Of a DNA stretch of 64,000 nt, positions 1 through 10,559 are shown piece after piece. Under the pieces are notes generated by a model. It was not told where the DNA came from and did not search any database. It saw nothing but the letters and a program-made list of their open reading frames with translations. The stretch's first letter is position 1. Each line of letters opens with the position of its first letter. The stretch is from Miscanthus floridulus (Eukaryota > Streptophyta > Magnoliopsida > Poales > Poaceae): assembly GCF_019320115.1 (NCBI RefSeq), contig NC_089595.1, positions 113,791,162 through 113,855,161 of the forward strand, given 5' to 3'. The translations under genes were made by a program, and so were the position numbers.

Positions 1-1933
1 CCTTGATGCTGCTTAGACATTCGAACATGTTGTCCTTCTCTTCTTTGCTAAGCGTGTAGCTAGCAGGACTTAAGTAATGACGTCCATCATCTATCTTCTC
101 TGGATGAAGATTGTCTCGTTCTTTCATGCCCTGCAAGTCCTGGCGTGCTTCAAGTGAATCCTTTGGCTTCCCGTACACACCCATGAATCCTAACAGGTTT
201 ATACAAAGATTCTTTGTTAGGTGCATCACATCGATTGCGTTGCGGACCTCTAGGACTTGCCAATAGGGTAGCTCCCAAAAGATGGACTTCTTCTTCCACA
301 TGGGTGCATGTCCCTTAGCATCTTTGGGAACAGATTCACTGCCTTGTCCCTTTCCAAATACTACTTTCACATCCTTGACCATTGCGAGTACATCTTCCCC
401 GATTTGGTTATGAGGCTTCTTCCGATGGTCTGGCTTACCTTTAAAATGCTTCCCTTTCTTTCTTACTTGGTGATTCAACGGAAGGAATCGACGATGGCCA
501 AGGTACACAACCTTTCGACATCTTTTCAAATATATACTGTCAAGGTCATCAAAACAATGTGTGCATGCATTATATCCTTTGTTTGTCTGACCTGAAAGAT
601 TACTTAAAGCAGGCCAATCATTGATTGTTACGAACAACATTGCTCGTAGGTCAAAGTGTTCTTGTTTGTACTCATCCCAGACACGTACACCTGGTTTGTT
701 CCATAAAACTAGAAGTTCTTCAACTAATGGCTTCAGATAGACATCAATATCGTTGCCAGGTTGCCTCGGACCTTGGATGAGGATCGGCATCATAATGAAC
801 TTCTGCTTCATACATAACCATGGAGGAAGGTTGTAGATACATAGAGTAACTGGCCAAGTGCTATGACTAGTGCTCTGCTCTCCAAAAGGATTCATACCAT
901 CTGTATTTAAGGCGAACCTTAAGTTTCTAGCCTCATTTGCAAACTCTGGAAATTCCCTGTCTATCGCTCTCCACTAGGACCCATCAGCTGGGTGTCTCAG
1001 CATATTGTCTACCTTACGGTCTTCTTTATACCACCGCAACAACTTTGCATGGTCTTTATTTCTGAACAAACATTTTAAGCGTGGTATTATAGGAGCATAC
1101 CACATAACCTTGGCAGGGATTTTCTTTCTAGGACGTTGTTCACCCTCGACGTCATCAGGATCATCGCGCCTGATCTTATACTGCGATGCTTTACATACCG
1201 GGCATTCATCCAAATTCTCGTATTCATTGTCATGGTAGAGGATGCAGTCATTAGGACATGCATGTATCTTCTGGATTTTTAATCCCAATGGGCAGACAAC
1301 CTTTTTTGCTTCGTACGTAGTGGTGAGCAATTCATTTGGCTTCGGAAGCATCTTCTTTATGAGGTTCAATAAATTCCCAAATGCCTTGTCGGATATACCA
1401 TTCTTTGCCTTCCACTGTAGCAATTCCAGTGTTGTACCCAGCTTTTTTTGCCCCTCTTCGGCCGTCGGGTATAGCAACTTCCTATGATCCTCAAGCATGC
1501 ACTCGAACTTAACTTTCTCTTTTTCACTTTCCCATTCTTGTTGTGCATCACGAATGGCATCGCCAAGAGCATCACCGAGATCATCTTCTACCGCTACCTC
1601 TTCTTCATCTCCCCCCATTGTAGTATCATCAAAGGCACCATACTGAGCAATAATGTCATCAATGTCTAAATCTTCTCCTTCACCTTCTTTCATCATGACC
1701 CCGCTTTCTCCATGCTTAGTCCAACATATATAGTTTGACATGAAACCTGACTTAAGCAAATATGAATGAAGACTCATTGAGCTTGAATATTCCTTTAAAT
1801 TCTTACATAGGGCACATGGACAGCACATGAAACCATTCCGCTTATTTGTCTCGGCCACACCTAAGAAATAGTGCAAGCCCTCAATAAAGTCTTGGGAGCG
1901 GCGATCGGTATTGTACATCCAATGGCGTGACAT
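1..1933 (-). pseudogene. TNP2-type CACTA transposase, broken by one stop, runs off window
   Basis: TNP2 proteins are DDE transposases that cut and paste CACTA elements by binding their ends. The start at 1933 is chosen because a splice-acceptor-like tract (ending ACAG) lies just upstream and the protein then begins MSRHWMYN, the usual start of the Transpos_assoc domain. That domain shows CPC, CKN and the GFM..Y..W.KHGE motif in residues 30-80. An acidic linker follows, then the start of the Transposase_21 region (KIHACPNDCILY, then CPVC). Residue 320 is a TAG at 974-976 where related proteins have a codon before WRAID, fitting CAG to TAG. The same frame stays open from 973 to base 1 and shows NTDGMNPF and further Transposase_21 sequence, so the copy may be otherwise intact. 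The C-terminal part lies left of the window. Confidence 0.9.
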
Positions 1934-2022
1934 AATCTGTATTACACGACAAATTATGAAAACCTTGAACATAATTTAGTATTTTATTACACAACATAAA
2001 TGACACACACACGGTTGATTAA

Positions 2023-2543
2023 TTAACTAAGTCTGGCTACAACGTAAGCAATCCCAACTATCACTAAACAAACTAAAACTACAATGCACTTCAGTAACAT
2101 AATTATTTCGTGATCGTACGCAACTAAAACAGACAAATCATTCTTCTGTTGAATATCAATAAGCTTCTCCTGCTGGCTCACTGCCTCATCAGCAGCAGCC
2201 GCTACCTCAAGCGCACCCAAATTCTGCACGTATGTAGCATAATCTTCCTCCCAGTACCAACCATCGCATCCATTGCCCTCCCACTGTAATTAAAGCCAAA
2301 AAATATTTAGTCAAAAATATTCAAGAAAAGCAGGTCAATTAGCCATAAAGATAAAATGCGTAAGAAACTCACATCGCGATCCGGGCACTTGTAGAAAACA
2401 CGGCCCTTGTTGGGTCCCTGTCTCTTGACTCGGTACTCTATCACAATCTTCTGCTTACACTTGCCGCAGATAATGAGAGGGAGTTCTGGCCTCAGTCGTT
2501 TCGCAACCGAACAAGAAGCCGATGATCCGGTACCAGTTGTCAT
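2023..2543 (-). CDS. GRF-type zinc-finger protein, two exons, inside CACTA element A
   Basis: Exon 1 is 2543-2373 and exon 2 is 2283-2023. The intron has a GTGAGT donor at 2372 and an ATTACAG acceptor ending at 2284. Splicing gives 143 residues in one frame and completes a zinc motif split by the intron: CGKC near residue 27, GRVFYKC near 50, then CDGWYWEED. That is the GRF zinc-finger pattern (zf-GRF), thought to bind nucleic acid. After it comes a short polar, heptad-like segment and a very hydrophobic tail (MLLKCIVVLVCLVIVGIAYV) that could span a membrane. Restoration of the fourth cysteine only after splicing is strong evidence that the gene model is right. No stop interrupts it. It shares strand with the TNP2 gene and sits upstream of it, between TNP2 and the element end. 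Small GRF proteins of this layout are common in grass genomes, often in repeats; any role in transposition is unknown. Confidence 0.75.
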
Positions 2544-2629
2544 CTACTTTCTATACTTATTTTTGCAAACTAGTGTAAATTTCATATTTTCTAAAATGAT
2601 ATATTTAAATAAAACTAGTACGGATTTCA

Positions 2630-3376
2630 CATGTTTCAATAAATAACCATCCGTACTAGTTGACTTTGCTTACGTGATCATCTCGGCCAGCATTTCTCTA
2701 CCGGACGACACCGTACTTGGCCAAGGAAGAGCTCCGATTCTACGAGAAAGGGAACACGGTCTTCCACGACCGTTGCAGCTCTCCCTCGTAGCATCAAAGT
2801 TTCTCCTTGACGTCCGTTACCGCTCGGCAGAGAACATGTTGGCCGAGCTGAACACGGTCCGCAAGTTCAACTAGTACGGATTTTCTATAATTTTCTAACT
2901 ATTTACTAAGTTTTTTATTTCATGGAAAATTTAATTCTAAAAAAAGCATGATTTCTAAGTAGTTCATTTCATGGAAAAAATAATTCTAAGTGACCTACTC
3001 GATATCGGCGAGCTCGCGGACGTTTAGGTTGCCGAGGATAGTAACATTTGTAGATGACATTTGTAGGTCTGAAGTTATCAAATATCCATCAAATTATAGC
3101 TCAAAAACATGTTTCAATAAATAACCATCCGTACTAGTTGACCTTGCTTACGTGATCAACTCGGCGAGCATTTCTCCACCGGACGACACCGTACTAGGCC
3201 AAGGAAGAGCTCCGATTCTACGAGAAAGGGAACACGGTCTTCCACGACCGTTGCCGCTCTCCCTCGTAGAATCAAAGCTCCTCCTTGACGTCCGTTACCG
3301 CTCGACAGAGAACATGCTCGCCGACTTGAACACGGTCCGCAAGTTCAACTAGTACGGATTTTCTATAATTTTCTAA
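2630..3376. repeat. Pair of about 269-bp direct repeats, 478 bp apart
   Basis: Copies lie at 2630-2898 and 3108-3376, with a constant offset of 478 bases and only scattered substitutions. Each contains the same 66-codon frame on the plus strand, opened by GTG rather than ATG and ending at the same stop. The two translations differ at about eight positions, mostly by amino-acid change, so the frame is not obviously conserved as protein. The segment between copies is AT-rich. It looks like a tandem duplication inside the promoter-proximal part of CACTA element A, of about 478 bp per unit. Confidence 0.8.
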
Positions 3377-3614
3377 GTTTACATATAAAATCATAATAAA
3401 GTCCAACATATAAAGTTACACATGCATCTACATCGCAAAATGAGATAAGCTACTGATAAAACATAAGAGGATTAAGTTTGTTACCTCCAAAATCGAAGAG
3501 CAACACCAATGGAGGGAGAGAGAGCAAGAACAACAGCAAGCTGAAAAACAGAGGCAGTGAGTTTGAATGGAATGGCTCGGGCTCGGGGAGGAAGAAATGA
3601 GCTGAATTATAGGC

Positions 3615-3890
3615 CGGGATTATTAGTCCTGGTTAGGGGTCCAAACCGGGACTAAAGATTAATCTTTATTCCCGGGGCATCACCCAAACCGGGACTAAAA
3701 GCTTTAGTCCCGGCTGGTATTACCAGCCGGGACTAAAGGCCCCTGCCCCGCGGACGACCGTTGGGCAGGGACCTTTAGTCCCGGTTGGTATTACCAACCG
3801 GGACTAAAGGGTCCTTTAGTCCCAGGGGCAAAAAATGCCGAGGCTAATGCCAAATTGGCACATCGTTCTAAAGTCTGTTCTCTAGTAGTG
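3615..3890. repeat. CACTA element A terminal inverted repeat and subterminal hairpins
   Basis: Motifs of the type GGGACTAAAG / CTTTAGTCCC recur in both orientations. Two are perfect foldbacks: 3702-3738 and 3773-3809, each with 18-base arms around a single base. Subterminal repeats of this kind are the binding sites for TNPA-like proteins in En/Spm elements. The terminus itself is 3873-3890. The hairpins could also pair in RNA and feed small-RNA silencing. Confidence 0.85.
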
Positions 3891-6800
3891 GTTGTTATTT
3901 TCTCGTTGATAATTCATGGCCCATTTGTTGAGTTCTTCTCATAACCTTCTCCTTCTAAGACTATTTTTTCTGTCCATTGGACATTGAAATTTTCTGTTAA
4001 TTAAGCATAGAAAATTAGCATTAACTGCCGATTTGTAGTGGCTGTGTACAATGATACACTTTGCACCTATATGGACATGTTGTATATTGGCACATACCAG
4101 CTGTTTCATTGATCGTCTCCACCACAAAGGTAGAGCAAACTAAAGCAACCTGCTATTATTTGCCCCAGGCGAGCACTTTCTATGGGTCCGTGTCTGTTGA
4201 TCACTGCTAAAAGGATATACACAGTTCCAGCTCAATGCAGCGGTATATGAACGAGAGAAGCCCTTGATGATCTATGCATGTATGCCAACAACCAAATAAA
4301 AATTGGTAGTATATGTGCTTTATTAGATGACGAATAATCCCCTTCCAAAACATACAAAACTCTATGGGTAAGATCTATAAGCTTCATATATATGAAGAGT
4401 AATATAATTGGTAAGTGTGGGTGCAAAAAAGGCACTACCTACATAAATGGCTTTTACAGCCACCACATAACAACTAGCAACAAAGGTACCCGTATTCATG
4501 ATATATACACTCGTGGTTTATATTATAAGCCGGTAGTGATATTTTAGTGAGTATCAGTCCCGGTTGGCTAGTTTGTACTGTAAACCAGGACTCATGCCAA
4601 ATATCTTTTTCATGAATGAAAACGAGTACAAATTAAACATTACATAAAAAAATAGGTTTCGATGAGATATCAAATTTGCTATCTCAATGTTTTTTATCAT
4701 TCATTTAGATGCCTAAATAATTGACTAAAGTTATAGGGCAAGAAGGTTCAAAATAAATAAACTCCATGTTCCCTTGGTGATGCAGTACAAGTGGTATGCC
4801 ATGGATCCGGCTGTGTTCAAAGTATAGATAAATCACATGCAAGAAAAAAATGTGACGGTAGCTCAGGGTGCTCACATGTGTGATATATCTTGCATCAGTT
4901 CAAGTTCTTGTTGTGAATATGAACTCTTGCGAAGGCAATTTCCATAGTCGGGTTCATAGAAAAAGATCCCTCCATTGAAAAGGTTCGATGCTGATACAGT
5001 GTTTACATTATCCAGGGTAGCTGAAACTAAAAAGAATTCAATTATGTAGACTAAAGTTTTTATTGTGGTTATTCATTATTGTCCTAAAAAGCGACTAGAA
5101 CATTAAAGTATGTATTGAATCACATTTAATTAAAAGCACAAAACCATTGCTGCTATCTGTTAAAGAACATTTCAATTTGAAAGCATCTTTATTGCAAAAT
5201 GAATTGTTTTATCAATGTTTCCTCACAGCTGATGGTACAAAAATGCATTTAGGGGTTTTATGTGGGCCCTTGATCTGACCATCATGTGTAGGCAAAGCAG
5301 AAACATATTCTTAGGCAGCTTTAGCTTAAAAAGAACCCAGTGTAGTTATTCTTTTTCTGTCCCTCTTTGCTCTTTTTTGTACAACAATATGTTTCTAAAA
5401 CACACATCCATCAGCGTGGCTCAAAGAAGCAACACTGTGCAACTCAATTGTAGAATTCTGAATAAAATGCATCCCTGATCTAGGATTATGTCTAGTGCTT
5501 GATGGTCGTTATAGTATGGGCATGAGAGGCATGAGGGAATCAGCCCTCATCAGTTATTTAGCACTTTGATGGCTATATATCCTGTAGGTGACTTCAATTT
5601 CACATCACGCATGGTTGCACATAAGCTGGAAGCCTGGAACATAAAGGGTGTAGCGAGCATGAGGACTATGTGGCAGCTACAGAAACACTCTCAGCAGCCT
5701 GTTGTTTCCTTGAAACCTGGAATTTTGGACAGCAGGTTCGTTGCCAGGTTGAATGGAACACTACTCTCAGGAGCAGTTCACCTTGTACTGGAGAGCTCAG
5801 TACTATCGTGCCATTGGGAAAATATTTATCTTGATTACTTTTGTTTCTCTTTACTAACTTGCTTGTTGATGACTCTTTGGTCATCGTTTAATTTTTTGTC
5901 TTCCTCTCTATTAACACGGACAGGAGTATAGCTCATGAATGCACTGAGAGATAAACAATTGATGCGCTTTTTTGGTTAAAAAAATCTATATGATACGTTC
6001 TTCATAGCTAATATCTGTTCGTCGGGTGCCAGAGTTAGGCATTACTGGAAAAAAACGAGGAAAAATGTGTTCCATGCATATGAAAGAAACATGCAGCCGT
6101 GGTGGTAGTTCAACATGCGTCCATGTGAGAGGATTGAGAGGACATAAAAATTCAAATAGAGCCGTAGCCACCACAGCTGGTTCTATAATTCGATGTGGAT
6201 GTTACATCTGTACGTGAAGCCTGCACATGCTTTTTTTTTATTTAGACGCCCATGCTGGCTGGACATGGTTTTCTGTCCCCTGTGCCCTCCTGGACTGACA
6301 TATATACATACACGCATCAAGTGACACAGCTAAAGAGAAACGAATGACCCTCCGCGGTCTGGCATACGACTATATAAATGATATATCAAGATTGCCAAGG
6401 GACGTGCATGCATGTCCTTACTATACCCATATCTTGTGACTGCTATAGTAGTATAGGCATGAGAGGAACCTGGAACTCAGCTCTTAGCATGATGTGAGTA
6501 GCATTGTGTGCACAGCCACGTCAAGTCCTTTGAGTTCAGAACCACATCCGCCATGTGGTCATAGAGGCCACGATGGAGAAATGCGAAGCCTAGTTTGAAG
6601 CATTGGAACCGGTCTACCATATAGGCCAGAGACTCGCTTCCACATGACGATTTCTCGTGCTGGCAGCTTGTGCGTAGTCCAATCCAACAACACCAAAAAA
6701 GGCCACGTGCTTGCTATAGACAAACTCTAGCTAGTGCGTGCCAAATGCCTCAGTAAAAACTTATCCCTGCAAACTAGTTAAAAATTCATATGTATTTCGG

Positions 6801-7670
6801 TCACCCAGAAAAATTAAAATAATGCACTTATCCACATTGCATCCATACATGTGTTGTTGCAAAAGTTAAGATGCAAACTCATATTGTACAAATTCATAAG
6901 AGTCGATTTGCATGTGTGAATGCAAGGTCTAGCCACTTATGTTTTCTTTTTTACGAACTGTTATTTGGTAGCTGTGTTTTAGACATTTGTAACTAACATC
7001 CAATATAGTTGCGTGTGATAGGTTTTGCCTACAACTCACACCAATCAAAACGTTTTTATAAATGGATCATCGCCAGCATTAGTTTTTCCTGATTATTTGG
7101 TGGACATATTAAAAGTGCAGTTGAGAGTACAAATAGACCTAGCTATCTGTTTTTTGCTTTAAAAATTTAATGCAGTATATATTACATCTCTTATTCTTTC
7201 CTTCTTTACAAAAGGTACTTATTATTGTTTGTTTCAATTCCCTTGGAAGTGCTAAAAAAACCTTCAATACATCACCATATATCTATACAAGACAAGAATT
7301 GACTTAATATTGTGCACGAATATATCCTTTTGATATCTATGGTCAACGTCGCTGTGTGTCGTTACAGAGTTTGCCATACTCAGTAATGCGATGGGATGAA
7401 GAAGATGCAATTGAGGCAGCAAGGGATAGAAGCTCGATGCTATCGAGATCACATTGTTCGAGGTGTGCTCTAGTCTTGCTTTGCCTGCAAATATTCGACA
7501 GCCTCTCAGAACAAACACCCCCCCCCCCCCCCCCCCCCCGTCCATCGCATAGATGACATTATGATTAAAGGGTTTTTGTTTGATGGTCTCTGAAATGTTA
7601 GCTTAGTAAAAAAAGATTTGCATATCGCTTCTACAAATATATGTAACAATTATTCAAACCGAATCTCAAT
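3891..7670. other. Intergenic DNA, no supported gene
   Basis: No reading frame here has recognisable domains. The longest (5566-5931, plus, 121 residues) matches no family I know. A decayed CCCGGTTGGC / CCAGGACT inverted motif near 4555-4600 resembles the element A hairpins. A run of 22 C lies at 7518-7539. A stretch at about 6240-6540 resembles parts of 15180-15430 and 23690-24010 (see findings). The rest is AT-rich and featureless to the eye. Confidence 0.6.
7518..7539 (+). repeat. Homopolymer of 22 C
   Basis: An uninterrupted C run about 130 bp left of CACTA element B. Such tracts are unstable and hard to sequence, so the exact length is uncertain. Confidence 0.9.
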
Positions 7671-7965
7671 CACTACCGGAGGCGGGCTCTTTGCCGAGTG
7701 CCTCCGTCGAATCCCCTTTCGGTAAAGGCTGCTTTGCCGAGTGCCAAAGTTCGAGCACTCGGCAAAGATTTGATGCCGTCGGCCGACGCCGTCTAATTTT
7801 TTTTAAAACTCTTTGCCGAGTGCCACAGTTCCGGCACTCGACAAAGAAATCTGTTTTTTTAAACCTTTTTGCCGAGTGCCACAGCACCGGCACTCGACAA
7901 AGGGTGTTTTTATTTTTTTTTAAATTTTCTTTGCCGAGTGCAATGGTCATTGCACTCGGCAAAGC
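7671..7965. repeat. Left end and subterminal repeats of CACTA element B
   Basis: Terminal CACTACCGGA is followed by direct and inverted copies of TTTGCCGAGTGCC, several paired as short foldbacks, for example across 7810-7846 and 7868-7904. These are the expected binding sites for the element's accessory protein. Confidence 0.9.
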
Positions 7966-8183
7966 CACCTCTAAATTTCTTTTTTTTTGTTTTTTGCTTT
8001 TCCATTTAAACAACAATGCATATATATATAATAGAAACCACAATTCAACAGCAATAAATTACAAACCACATTTATATATTACAAACGACCAAATTTATTC
8101 GAAATCCACAATTTATTACAAACCACAAGTTCATAGTACACAAGTTCACAAGTTCGATACATAGAAACTACTCCGCAAGCGGC

Positions 8184-10481
8184 TCACGGCGACTGCGCCC
8201 CAGCGTGCGATCCCGGCGACGGTCCGGGTGCGGATGGCCCGACTTGCGATGCCGGCAACCCTCCGACCTGGTTCGACGCCGCCCCCGATGTCCGCTGCAC
8301 AAAAAAGAAGATATTGCACGTGAGTGACAAGATAAAAATGTAAGGAGTTTAAAGAAAAGTTGAAAATTTCGGCAGCACCTCCCCTACACGGGGACGTTTC
8401 CAAAACCTGCAAGAAAAACGTCGACACGAAGGCCGACACATCAACTAACCCGGCATGAAGGCCCACACATCAATAAATCCGGCACGAAGGCCATCTCTAG
8501 GTTTGACACTAAGCATGAGCACAGAAAGTAAAACATACTCACCGGAGTAGACTGTGGTGCAAGCAGGTGTAGTGGGATCTGCCAACCTTGTTGCTCCCCA
8601 AGTTGTTGCACGAACCTGAGCAAACCTTCTTGCTGGGCATCAACAGCTTGTAGCCTCTGACGCTTGGCCTCCCGCTCGGCCCGCTCAGCTTCCTGGGGCT
8701 CCTGCTGGGCCCGAAGTTGCTGCAGCTCGGCCTGCAACATTTGACCCCAATGTTTTAATATTGCAGAGCTAAGGAATGTAAAAGTCAAAGAACGACGAAT
8801 GAAACTGGAATACTTACCTGGACTGCCGCCACCGTTGTCGGCCATTGGCTTATGGGCACGCTAGAGCTCGTGCTCGCTGCTCGGAGGCGGTTCAGAGGAG
8901 GAGTAGAGCCCGTGTTGAGGACGCCGTCGCCAAGCCAGAACCGCCCATGCTTCTTGCCTTCCCCACCCGCATCACGATCTCAGGATCAAGGCGCTCCTCG
9001 GTCCTCGGATCGTAGGCCGGCCGTGGACTGACCTTGCCACCTCCGTGTAAGAAGTGAGGCGGGTGTGGACGCTGGAGTTGGTGTACGCCTCTGGGACCGC
9101 ATTCGGGTTGTACTCGATGTTGGACCTTGCCGGGCCCATGTGGGCCAGAGCATACGCCGTGAGTTGGCCAATTGGCTGGCCACTGTGCGCCGCCGACTAC
9201 GAGAAAGACAACAACATGTGGTTAGAAATCATACAGAATTGAGCGCGGCTAGATTAGACAAATGGTGTAGACTTACATATGTCTTTGCATACTTGCTGAG
9301 GCTGGCGCTGCCCTGATGGTGAGGGGCACCTAGCATCAGTGCTCGCTGGTCGCTTTTCTCCTGGTGCTCCTTCTACCAGTCCGTGTCCAGCCATTTGTCC
9401 ACTATAGCAGCCCAACAATCGGGGTGGGTGGCGCACTAGCTTAGAATCGCCTACAAGCCATAAGAAGATCAAATTAGGCATTGTTAATCTTAAAATAAAT
9501 CAACATGAGGTGTTTTCTATTTACCTATAGGTACTGCTCCCTTGTCAGAATCTCTGTCTGTCTCCTCGCCTGTGTTTTGTTGATTCTTCTGTTACGGTAG
9601 GTGGCGTTGTAGTCAACGTGCGCCTAGAGGCAGGCCTCATAATACAAGTCTGAGACATGTCTTTTATAGGAAGCGTAAGCCACCTGATACGCCCTTGCCT
9701 CCTGGCCTGGCTGGCATCTGAAGAAGTCCTGCATAAAGACATAAGGTATCCATTATTTTATTTGAAGAATGTCCAATGAATGCAATGAATTGAGGCTTAC
9801 CCACAACTCCAAAATCACCCGATCCGCTAAGTTTCTGTGCGGAGCATCGGTGGCGACGAGGGCGTAGTGGTCGAACGAGGGTACCTCTGGGTCCTCATCC
9901 TCTGACGTCCACACTAGGCTAGGGAAGTGTTCCCTGCACAGAAGTCCCAGGATCCCATTGACATTGCGAGCCAGGATCCCCTCCTCCACAAGCATCCAGT
10001 TCCTACACAAGTGATCCCATTGACATTAGCTCTTATTATGATTTTTCAACATATCAAATGAAGAACATATGAAGTTACTTACTTATCCGCCTCGGGTGCA
10101 ATCAGTGGGTGGCGTTTGGGTGCAATCAATCGCTTCAGGAGCTAGCTGGGACCTCGCAAGTAGGGTTTCGAGGCTGAAGAGGAAGTCGAACCCCCTCCCC
10201 CCTCCTCGGACGTGTGTGGAACCCCCTCCTCAGACGCGTGCGGAATGGTGTCGTCGTACATCTGTGGACCCACATCCTCACCCACCGTGGGCAGAGGGAC
10301 GTCGTCATCCCTAGAAGTGCGCGAGGAGCCAAGGTCGTGGTCAGTCGATGGCTCCCGCCTGGGCCTGCCCCTCGACCTCATCTGCCTCTTTGACATCTCC
10401 GCCTCCGTGTCCTCAGCCGGTGGCGTGTCCCTCGGTCTCGAGTAACTCGACTGACACCTCCTAGTGGGCCCCATCACCTGC
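8184..10481 (-). pseudogene. Transposase_24 (Ptta/En/Spm) accessory protein, multi-exon, broken
   Basis: This is the second gene of CACTA element B, the TNPA-like partner thought to bind the subterminal repeats. The N-terminal exon (from about 10481) is basic and Ser/Pro/acidic-rich. It is followed by exons near 10010-9753 (LVEEGILARNVNGILGLLC), 9742-9545, and 9440-9200 with the conserved CATHPDCWAAIVDKW block of Transposase_24. Then comes an exon ending at 8818 with a GTAAGT donor, an exon at 8731-8543 bounded by TTGCAG and GTGAGT that encodes a Gln/Glu/Arg-rich coiled coil, and a last exon 8294-8184. At least two TAG codons interrupt the conserved block, one of them where Trp is expected (TGG to TAG). 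The splice sites are still readable, so the gene decayed recently. Exact limits of the first exons are uncertain. Confidence 0.75.
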
Positions 10482-10559
10482 AATTAATAAGAATAAACCA
10501 GTATTAGTATAGATAAACGAGAAGTACTTAGCAAGGGATGCAAAATAAAGAAAATGTAA

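Larger units (their letters stand above)
1..3890 (-). mobile_element. CACTA (En/Spm) element A, one end only
   Basis: The right boundary is clear. Read on the minus strand, the end at 3890 begins CACTACTAGAGAACAGAC, a typical CACTA terminus. It is followed inward by hairpin-forming subterminal repeats (3615-3835). The body holds a TNP2-type transposase running off the left edge and a GRF zinc-finger gene, both on the minus strand, so this terminus is the promoter end. The expected 3-bp target duplication would be GTT at 3891-3893; the partner lies outside the window and cannot be checked. Class assignment rests on terminus, subterminal repeats and transposase together. Confidence 0.9.

Noticed and set aside
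1005..1669. Plus-strand frames opposite the TNP2 gene
   Set aside because: Shadows of the minus-strand transposase. The same applies to the plus-strand frames over 20098-21028, 52160-53727 and 58752-59597 and the minus-strand frames over 31450-33137.
2674..3352. Two similar 66-codon frames in the direct repeats as a small gene pair
   Set aside because: They open with GTG, differ mainly by amino-acid-changing substitutions and exist only because the DNA is duplicated.
5566..5931. 121-residue plus-strand frame in the first intergenic island
   Set aside because: No domain, no repeats, no splice or promoter context that I can defend, and a competing frame on the other strand. Length is within chance for this composition.
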